This document shows, in pieces, positions 1 through 4,322 of a DNA stretch of 5,162 nt. The stretch spans positions 1-5,162 of the forward strand of contig JBHJOF010000325.1 in assembly GCA_050330055.1 (NCBI GenBank), read 5' to 3'. The notes beneath the pieces were generated by a model. That model made no database searches, had not been told where the DNA came from, and saw only the letters and a program-made list of their open reading frames with translations. Each line of letters begins with the position of its first letter. Positions within the stretch are counted from its first letter, which is position 1. Origin of the DNA: JBHJOF01 sp050330055. GTDB taxonomy: Bacteria; Pseudomonadota; Alphaproteobacteria; Kiloniellales; JAKSDN01. Both the position numbers and the translations under genes were made by a program.

Positions 1-144
1 GCCCTGCTGAAGCGCGGCGTGATCGCCCGGGCCATGCCGCAGGGCGACATCATCGGCTTTGCCCCGCCGCTCTGCCTGACCAGCGCCGAAGCCGACCAGA
101 TCGTGGATGCCACAAGGAGCGCGGTCGAAGAGGTCTGCGGCTGA
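1..144 (+). CDS. Class III (omega-type) PLP-dependent aminotransferase, C-terminal fragment
   Basis: Only the last 47 codons are present, in frame 1 and ending at TGA (142-144); the start lies before the window. The fragment reads ALLKRGVIARAMPQGD, followed by IIGFAPPLCLT and a closing helix rich in Ala, Glu and Asp (AEADQIVDATRSAVEEV). The order 'GV..R.MP.GD...FAPPL.LT..E.D.I' is the usual C-terminus of class III aminotransferases (beta-alanine/taurine/putrescine-pyruvate type, often annotated 'aspartate aminotransferase family protein'). Family members transfer an amino group from an omega-amine or amino acid to pyruvate or another keto acid in the cytoplasm. The PLP lysine and the substrate-pocket residues are outside the window, so the substrate cannot be assigned. 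It runs convergent to the GntR gene, with the palindromic repeat between them. The family call is fairly sure; the exact activity is not. Confidence 0.8.
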   Translation, partial: ALLKRGVIARAMPQGDIIGFAPPLCLTSAEADQIVDATRSAVEEVCG

Positions 145-197
145 GCCTGTGCGAAAGGGGACTGTCCTCGGCCAGCTCGCCCGACATACGCCCTTTG

Positions 198-344
198 TCA
201 CCCTCACTTTCCTGCGCGCAGATGCGCGCGGGCCCCTCCCTCTCCCCTCAAGGGAGAGGGGAATGAACTGGCGCCCTTGTTTTCCCTCTCCCTCGGAGGG
301 GAGAGGGAGGGGCCCAACGCGAAGCGTTGGGAGGGTGAGGGTGA
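198..344. repeat. Nested intergenic palindromic repeat (about 147 bp, several hairpins)
   Basis: Three levels of inverted repeat are visible. The outer arms TCACCCTCAC (198-207) and GTGAGGGTGA (335-344) are perfect 10-bp complements. The middle arms, 230-247 (GGGCCCCTCCCTCTCCCC) and 298-315, are perfect 18-bp complements. Each middle arm also forms a local hairpin with a nearby CCCTCTCCC/GGGAGAGGG pair: 238-246 with 252-260, and 284-292 with 299-307. A further hairpin, CCCAACGC-GAA-GCGTTGGG, occupies 313-331. The element therefore can fold as one long cruciform-like structure or as three separate stem-loops. Repeats of this CCTC/GAGG style are frequent between genes of high-GC Proteobacteria. 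It sits between convergent genes, where it could also stop transcription from either side. The flanks (145-197 and 345-407) show no gene, and I see no clear target-site duplication. Confidence 0.85.
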
Positions 345-407
345 AGAGAATCGGCCTCGCGCTTAGCAAGTAGAAAGAGCTGTTTATCCGTCGTTACCTT
401 GACCGCG

Positions 408-1091
408 CTAGACCTCGAGCATCTCCATGCCGCCCGCTGCGCGCAACGAATGCAACAGGTCGCCCAGGCCGTCGCTCAGCAGGCTGACGTGCTGGCGCAT
501 GAGCTGCTGCGCCTGCTCGCCGTCATTGCGGAAGAGTGCTTCCATCACCGCCTGGTGCTCGGAGATCGAGTCCGCCATGCGTCCGGGCTGGTAGGTCACG
601 TGGCGCCGGTAGGGCGAGATCAGCACGCGCAGGGCGCGGAGCTGATCCTGCAGCACGCGGTTGTGCGAGCCTTCGATGATGACGTCGTGGAAGCGCAGGT
701 TCTCCTCGTAGAAGCCGTCGGGGTCGTTGGCGGCGCAGAGCTCGGCGCAGCGCCGGTGGCTTTGCTCCAGGCGGCGCCGCTGTTCCGGGCGCATCCGGCG
801 CGCCGCCTGGCGGGCAGCCATGCCTTCGAGCTCGGCCACGACATAGAAGGCATCGAAGAGATCCGGCACCGAGAGCCGGGCGACGCAGGCGCCCTGCCGG
901 CCGCGCAGGGTAATCAGTCCGCTCGCCCCCAGGCGCTGCAGCGCCTCGCGCACCGGGGTCCGCGACACATGGAACTGCTCCGACAGCGAGCGCTCGTCGA
1001 GCCGCTGGCCAGGCGCCAGCCGCCCGAGCAGGATCTCCCGTTCCAGCTTGCGAACGATCTCGTTCGCATGCGAGACGACATCTCCTTTCAT
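408..1091 (-). CDS. GntR-family transcription regulator, FadR/FCD subfamily
   Basis: A 227-residue cytoplasmic DNA-binding regulator. Residues about 6-72 form the GntR winged helix, with the family signature GRLAPGQRLDERSLSEQF followed by VSRTPVREAL (42-51) and the wing GLITLRGRQGACVARL. Residues about 76-215 form the all-helical FCD ligand domain. Its metal/ligand histidines are visible as H135 (in RFHDVI), H179 (SEHQAV) and H201 (MRQHV). The Asp normally four residues before the first His is Asn here (N131). I chose the ATG at 1091 because GGAGAGG (1103-1097) lies 5 nt upstream and the domain starts at once; an upstream ATG at 1166 would add 25 low-complexity Gly/Pro/Ala residues. FCD regulators usually sense an organic acid or sugar acid and repress neighbouring catabolic genes. 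This one is divergent from the aminotransferase-SDR pair, its likely target. Family call strong; ligand unknown. Confidence 0.93.
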   Translation of the reverse strand: MKGDVVSHANEIVRKLEREILLGRLAPGQRLDERSLSEQFHVSRTPVREALQRLGASGLITLRGRQGACVARLSVPDLFDAFYVVAELEGMAARQAARRMRPEQRRRLEQSHRRCAELCAANDPDGFYEENLRFHDVIIEGSHNRVLQDQLRALRVLISPYRRHVTYQPGRMADSISEHQAVMEALFRNDGEQAQQLMRQHVSLLSDGLGDLLHSLRAAGGMEMLEV

Positions 1092-1197
1092 GTCCGCCTC
1101 TCCGCCTGGTGCCGCCAGTCGGGACCGGCCGGGCGCAGCCGCCGGGCCCGGACAGGCTGATAGCACGCTTTGCCGCAGAACTCACCGCATACGGTCG

Positions 1198-1205
1198 ACT
1201 ATAAT
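1198..1205. promoter_or_regulatory. Overlapping divergent -10-like hexamers
   Basis: On the plus strand TATAAT (1200-1205) is a perfect sigma-70 -10 hexamer. On the minus strand TATAGT (1203-1198) is a 5/6 match in the opposite direction and would serve the GntR gene. Both lie in a locally AT-richer part of the 236-bp gap between the divergent starts at 1091 and 1328. The minus-strand hexamer has a weak TTGCAT 15 nt upstream. The plus-strand hexamer has no convincing -35 box at 16-18 nt spacing (AGAACT at 17). If used, the plus start point would be near 1212, giving a leader of about 116 nt. A perfect hexamer in GC-rich DNA is suggestive, but the missing -35 boxes keep this tentative. Confidence 0.35.
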
Positions 1206-1264
1206 CCTCGCTTTTCGAATGCAAGACCAGCGGCAGCATGGGATATAGTCTCCGGAACTCGCCA

Positions 1265-1299
1265 ATTGGCATGCCATACTTGATAATAAGTATGCCAAT
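1265..1299. promoter_or_regulatory. Operator-like nested dyad, probable GntR binding site
   Basis: ATTGGCAT (1265-1272) and ATGCCAAT (1292-1299) are perfect 8-bp inverted repeats. Inside them lie CATACTT (1275-1281) and AAGTATG (1288-1294), another perfect 7-bp pair around GATAAT. The left arm also contains the 10-bp palindrome TGGCATGCCA (1267-1276). The two pairs would make one nearly continuous dyad but for three extra bases (GCC) in the left arm. The TTGG..CCAA pattern resembles operators of FadR/UxuR-type GntR regulators (TTGGTATACCAA style), from recollection of the family. It lies between the GntR gene and the aminotransferase, downstream of the plus-strand TATAAT, so a bound repressor would block the leader region. 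That the regulator binds here is inference. Confidence 0.5.
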
Positions 1300-1327
1300 G
1301 GTCACGAGAGGCCGGGCAGCAGCCCCC

Positions 1328-2461
1328 ATGAGGACATTCGAGCAGCGTAATCAGCATTTCGACCGCCTGGTCGCCAACCCCGCCCTGCGCTGGATGGGGC
1401 AGAACAGCAACCACTATGCGCAGCACCCGGCCGTCCGTGACGCGATGGTCGAGTCCATCAGCCGTGAAGAGTACCACGTCTATGCGCCGCCCGTCGGTCT
1501 GGAGGAGCTGCGCGCCCTGGTCCTGCGTGACTTCGGCCTGCCGGATGTTGCGGCCCTGATCACCGACGGCGCCGTCGCCGGTCTCTACCATATTGTCCAC
1601 AGCCTCTGCCGAGCGGGCGACCAGTTCCTGACCACCGACCCGAGCTGGACCTGGCCGATGGCCGTCGCCGATTCCCTCGGCGTAGAGGTCGTCCAGCTAC
1701 CGATCTATGGCGACGACTACGGCTTCCGCCTCGACCCGCAACGCCTGCAAGAGGCGGTAACCGGGAAGACCAAGCTGATCTACCTGGTCGACCCGAACAA
1801 CCCGCTCGGCACCTCCTGCAGCGCCGAGGAGATCGCCGCAATCGCCGAGGTCGCCCGCGAGGCCGGCGCCTATCTGGTGCAGGATTGCAGCTATCGGGAT
1901 TTCGCCTACCGGCACCACCTGGCAGCCCAGCACTATGTTGAGCGCAGCGTGACGGTCTGGAGCTTCTCCCAATGGCTCGGATTTGCCGGCCTGCGCCTCG
2001 GCGCCGTGATCGGCCATCCCGATCTGATCGAGCGGCTCGCGGCGGCGCCGCCGAACATGCTGGGCTCGAACATCGTGGCGCAGCGCGGCGCCATCGCGGG
2101 TCTCAAGGTCAAGCAGGAATGGTTTCCGGCGGTCCTGGAAGGACAGCGCGCGAACCAGGAGCTTATCCGCCAGGTGGTCACCGGCATGCCGGGGCTGCGG
2201 CTGCCGGTCTTCCCGTCGAACGGCAACTTCCTGGTGCTCGACTGCCACGCCGCCAAGGTGAGCCCCGAGGCGCTCTGCGCCGCCCTGGCGCGGCACGATA
2301 TCCTGGTGCGCCAGGGCGCCTATCACAGCGCGCACTTCGGCGACCGCTTCATCCGGATCAGCACCGCGGTGCCGCCGGAGTGGATTGACGCGTTCTGCCA
2401 ACAGCTACCTCGAGCCTTGGACGAGGCACGCGGCATGACGGAACAAATTGAGCTGTTCTGA
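1328..2461 (+). CDS. Fold-type I (class I/II) aminotransferase-like protein with Gln in place of the PLP lysine
   Basis: A 377-residue protein of normal length for the family, from ATG 1328 to TGA 2459-2461. The large-domain motifs are present in order: TDGAVAGLYHIV (phosphate-loop region), DPNNPLG (155-161, with N158 for the PLP O3' Asn), QDCSYRDF (D186, which pairs with the pyridine nitrogen, and Y189), and GFAGLRLG with R223 for the PLP phosphate. The C-terminal FIRIS carries R343, the usual carboxylate-binding Arg. The lysine motif, normally S-[FL]-S-K-x-x-G-x-A-G-x-R-x-G, reads SFSQWLGFAGLRLG: Q215 (CAA, 1970-1972) replaces the Schiff-base lysine. It may therefore lack ordinary transamination, or one base may be mis-sequenced. 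I prefer the 1328 start because the family-like sequence begins there. Its Shine-Dalgarno is poor (GAGAGG, 16 nt away), and in-frame ATGs at 1238, 1271, 1292 and 1298 are alternatives, which would translate part or all of the dyad. Probably co-transcribed with the SDR. Substrate unknown. Confidence 0.88.
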   Translation: MRTFEQRNQHFDRLVANPALRWMGQNSNHYAQHPAVRDAMVESISREEYHVYAPPVGLEELRALVLRDFGLPDVAALITDGAVAGLYHIVHSLCRAGDQFLTTDPSWTWPMAVADSLGVEVVQLPIYGDDYGFRLDPQRLQEAVTGKTKLIYLVDPNNPLGTSCSAEEIAAIAEVAREAGAYLVQDCSYRDFAYRHHLAAQHYVERSVTVWSFSQWLGFAGLRLGAVIGHPDLIERLAAAPPNMLGSNIVAQRGAIAGLKVKQEWFPAVLEGQRANQELIRQVVTGMPGLRLPVFPSNGNFLVLDCHAAKVSPEALCAALARHDILVRQGAYHSAHFGDRFIRISTAVPPEWIDAFCQQLPRALDEARGMTEQIELF

Positions 2462-2543
2462 TCGCTCCGCCAGTGCCTCTTGAAGACTACGGCCGCGAAT
2501 CGTCCGGCCCTGAACCGCCGACTGGAAGAATGAGGACTCATCC

Positions 2544-3326
2544 ATGGATCTTGGCTTGAAGGGAAAGTCGGTGCTAATTACGGGCGCCTCCCAGGGGATC
2601 GGCGAGGGCCTTGCCAAGGGCTTCGCCGAAGAGGGCGCCACGTTGCACCTGACGGCGCGCAACGCCGACAGGCTGGCGCGCCTCAAGTCTGAGATCGAGG
2701 CCGGCTTTGGTGTCGGCGTCCAGCTCCATCCGCTGGACCTGACCGCTGCGGGCGCCTCCGAGGAGCTCGCCCAACGCTGCGGTGATGTCGACATACTGAT
2801 CAACAACGCCGGCGCGATTCCCGGCGGCAGCCTGTTCGACGTCGATGCGGAGGCCTGGCGCTCGGGCTGGCAACTCAAGGTGCTCGGCTACATCGACCTG
2901 ACCCGTCTGTTCTATCGCAAGATGAAGTCGCGGGGCGGCGGCGTCATCATCAACAACATCGGCAATGCCGGGGAGAGCTATGACGTCGACTATATCGCCG
3001 GCTCGAGCGGCAACGCCGGCCTGATGGCCTTCACCCGCACGCTGGGCGCGCGCAGCCTCGATGACGGCATCCGTGTTCTCGGGGTCAATCCTGGACCGGT
3101 CGACACCGAACGCATCTATAAGCTTCTGAAGCGGCGCGCCAAGAACCAACTCGGCAACGAGGCGCGCTATGGCGAGCTGCTGGAGCGCTTTCCGCTGAAG
3201 CGGCCGGCCCACGTGCGCGAGGTGGTCGACCTGATCCTGTTCCTCGCCTCCGAGCGCTCCAGCTACACGTCCGGCGCGATCTTCACGCTGGACGGCGGCA
3301 TCGCCGCGCGCGGCTCGATCGTGTAG
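2544..3326 (+). CDS. Short-chain dehydrogenase/reductase (SDR) family protein with non-canonical catalytic tetrad
   Basis: A 260-residue soluble protein, the normal length for a classical SDR. The Rossmann cofactor motif TGASQGIG (13-20) and the structural NNAG (87-90) are intact. Other family marks are LDLT (64-67), VNPGPVDTER (181-190) and the C-terminal FLASERSSYTSG...LDGG. The catalytic part is odd. The usual Asn of 'vNlkG' is K112 in QLKVLGY. The Ser region reads INNIGNAGE with no catalytic Ser. Y150 in DYIAGSSGNAGL is followed at +4 by S154 instead of Lys, with N157 where the helix alignment would put Lys. I recall other SDRs with a YIAGS..NA pattern, so this may be a stable subfamily. 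The start is supported by GAGGA (2532-2536), 7 nt before ATG. It lies 82 nt after the aminotransferase, with no obvious terminator between, so the two are probably one operon. Substrate unknown; NAD(P) binding is likely. Confidence 0.87.
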   Translation: MDLGLKGKSVLITGASQGIGEGLAKGFAEEGATLHLTARNADRLARLKSEIEAGFGVGVQLHPLDLTAAGASEELAQRCGDVDILINNAGAIPGGSLFDVDAEAWRSGWQLKVLGYIDLTRLFYRKMKSRGGGVIINNIGNAGESYDVDYIAGSSGNAGLMAFTRTLGARSLDDGIRVLGVNPGPVDTERIYKLLKRRAKNQLGNEARYGELLERFPLKRPAHVREVVDLILFLASERSSYTSGAIFTLDGGIAARGSIV

Positions 3327-3344
3327 CGGCTCTCGATCGCGTAG
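3311..3344 (+). repeat. Imperfect tandem duplication spanning the SDR stop codon
   Basis: CGGCTCGATCGTGTAG (3311-3326) encodes the last residues and stop of the SDR. It is followed directly by CGGCTCTCGATCGCGTAG (3327-3344), the same unit with a 2-base insertion and one substitution. This looks like a local slippage duplication of the gene's end. It leaves the reading frame intact because the first copy keeps the TAG. Confidence 0.6.
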
Positions 3345-3362
3345 TGGCCGGGGGATCACACT

Positions 3363-3386
3363 CAGGCCATCGGCCAGGCCATCGGC
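3363..3386. repeat. Perfect 12-bp tandem repeat in the convergent gap
   Basis: CAGGCCATCGGC occurs twice in a row (3363-3374 and 3375-3386) in the 64-bp gap between the convergent SDR gene and the 196-aa protein gene. Each copy contains GGCC self-complementary blocks, so short hairpins are possible. No T-run follows on either strand, so I do not call a terminator. Confidence 0.6.
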
Positions 3387-3390
3387 TCGC

Positions 3391-3981
3391 CTAGGGTTTC
3401 GCCCCCCTCCAGGCAATCGCGGGACGATAGCTGATGATGCGCTGCGGCGAGGTCTTGCCGATCCACCGCCTGAAGTTTCGATCGATGACTTCGTCCAGCG
3501 CCTTCCAGTTAGCCCGGGCGTCCGCGGGCGCGCCGGACACGTCTGGCAGTGCCATGAAGTGCTCCACCTGCACGTCGTCGGCGAAGGCAAAGATCGTCTT
3601 GAAGTGCCCCGCCGGATCGAAGCTGAGGTAGCCGAGATGGTAGGTCCCCATGTACTGGATGCCCAGTGTCTTGCAGCGCTTGAAAACAGCCTCTTCGCCC
3701 TGCAGATCGTCCTTGAGGTTGTCGAGGAAGTCCTTGAGATTGGCTTCGTTGTCGCTCATCGGCTGCGTCGGGATGTGGTAGTTCCACTCCATCACGATCA
3801 TCCGATTGCCGATCCAGTCCTTACCCGCGACATCGGCGTCACTCAGTGCCGCAAAGCCCTTGGGCGGCAGATGCCCCATCGAACGGACTTCAAACTCGAT
3901 CTCGCGGATTTCCGGCGGGTTGAGGCTCGCAGCGGCGGCCAGCCGTCTGGCAAGTTCTTCCCGTGTTACCTCCTTCGACAT
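3391..3981 (-). CDS. Unrecognised 196-aa protein, third gene of the radical SAM/PqqD-like set
   Basis: I do not recognise this family. The ATG at 3981 is preceded by a very strong Shine-Dalgarno, GGAGGT (3993-3988), 6 nt away, and the frame runs to TAG (3393-3391). The product looks soluble: there is no signal peptide or membrane segment, and a single Cys (C103). Residues 1-33 form a charged, Ala/Glu-rich helix (MSKEVTREELARRLAAAAS and onward). Residues about 58-130 hold aromatic, probably beta, stretches (IVMEWNYHI, GTYHLGYLSF, FKTIFAF). The stretch 75-104 is acidic and helical. The C-terminus is basic (RNFRRWIGK, then SYRPAIAWRGAKP). It starts 44 nt after the PqqD-like gene on the same strand, so it is probably co-transcribed with that gene and the radical SAM gene. 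The N-terminal helix is loosely like the leader of some large peptide precursors, but I cannot support that assignment. It may instead be a partner enzyme or the modified protein itself. Confidence 0.8.
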   Translation of the reverse strand: MSKEVTREELARRLAAAASLNPPEIREIEFEVRSMGHLPPKGFAALSDADVAGKDWIGNRMIVMEWNYHIPTQPMSDNEANLKDFLDNLKDDLQGEEAVFKRCKTLGIQYMGTYHLGYLSFDPAGHFKTIFAFADDVQVEHFMALPDVSGAPADARANWKALDEVIDRNFRRWIGKTSPQRIISYRPAIAWRGAKP

Positions 3982-4025
3982 CCTTGCACCTCCCTCTCTT
4001 GGTGTTGACGATTCCGTAGCCCGGC

Positions 4026-4322
4026 TCAGTACGCAGCGCCATCCAGGGTAATCAGGCCGCGACGCCAGAGCTCGAGGAGATGGCTCTCCACCAGATCCTG
4101 CGCGCGGTTCGCCCAGCGCTGCGTGCGGACCAGGCTCGAGAACTCATCGCGCAGCGCCTCGACCGTGCACCCGTCGCAGCCCTGCAGCAAGTACCAGCCT
4201 GCCAGGTTCACCAGATGCAGGCCACGGCCCGGCGCATACACGAAGCATTGATCCTGCCACTCCTCAATGGGACGAAGCCGGACGCCGTCAGCCAATCTGA
4301 GACGTGCGGTCGGGGAGAACAC
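4026..4322 (-). CDS. PqqD-like peptide-recognition (RRE) protein
   Basis: A 98-residue protein of PqqD size and pattern: RLRPIEEWQDQCFVYAP, then GLHLVNLAGWYLLQ, CDGCTVEALRDEF and a C-terminal helix ending in LLELWRRGLITLD. This matches the RiPP recognition element fold (three beta-strands then three helices) of PqqD and MftB. Such proteins hold the leader of a precursor peptide and present it to a radical SAM enzyme. Cys residues are C27, C49 and C52 (CDGC); the close C49/C52 pair is not needed by the fold. The start is the GTG at 4322, chosen because AGAGGAG (4338-4332) lies 9 nt upstream; a TTG at 4295 is the other option but has no such site. With the GTG, the gene overlaps the radical SAM gene by 35 nt, which implies translational coupling. 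The stop is TGA (4028-4026). Confidence 0.85.
   Translation of the reverse strand: MFSPTARLRLADGVRLRPIEEWQDQCFVYAPGRGLHLVNLAGWYLLQGCDGCTVEALRDEFSSLVRTQRWANRAQDLVESHLLELWRRGLITLDGAAY

Noticed and set aside
107..373. 88-codon plus-strand open frame across the palindromic repeat
   Set aside because: It starts inside the class III aminotransferase gene, and most of it is translated repeat (Pro/Arg/Glu-rich low complexity); no ribosome site.
399..1160. 253-codon plus-strand open frame
   Set aside because: It is antisense to the GntR gene, whose domain signatures are clear; the long open frame is a GC-rich codon-pattern effect.
523..1329. 268-codon minus-strand open frame
   Set aside because: Overlaps the GntR gene in another frame; Arg/Ala/Pro-rich translation with no family motif.
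1697..2401. 234-codon minus-strand open frame
   Set aside because: Antisense shadow of the aminotransferase-like gene, whose motifs are unambiguous.
2462..2543. Possible terminator or hairpin between the aminotransferase and SDR genes (GGCCG...CGGCC)
   Set aside because: Only about 5 bp of stem with an 8-nt loop and no T-run; not enough to break the operon.
3327..3390. Bidirectional terminator between the convergent genes
   Set aside because: Only short GGCC-based hairpins and no T-run on either strand.
2574..3590. 338-codon minus-strand open frame
   Set aside because: Antisense to the SDR and running into the 196-aa gene in another frame; composition is Arg/Ala/Gly-biased and no motif is seen.
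3559..4008. 149-codon plus-strand open frame
   Set aside because: Antisense to the 196-aa protein, which has a much better ribosome site and amino-acid composition.
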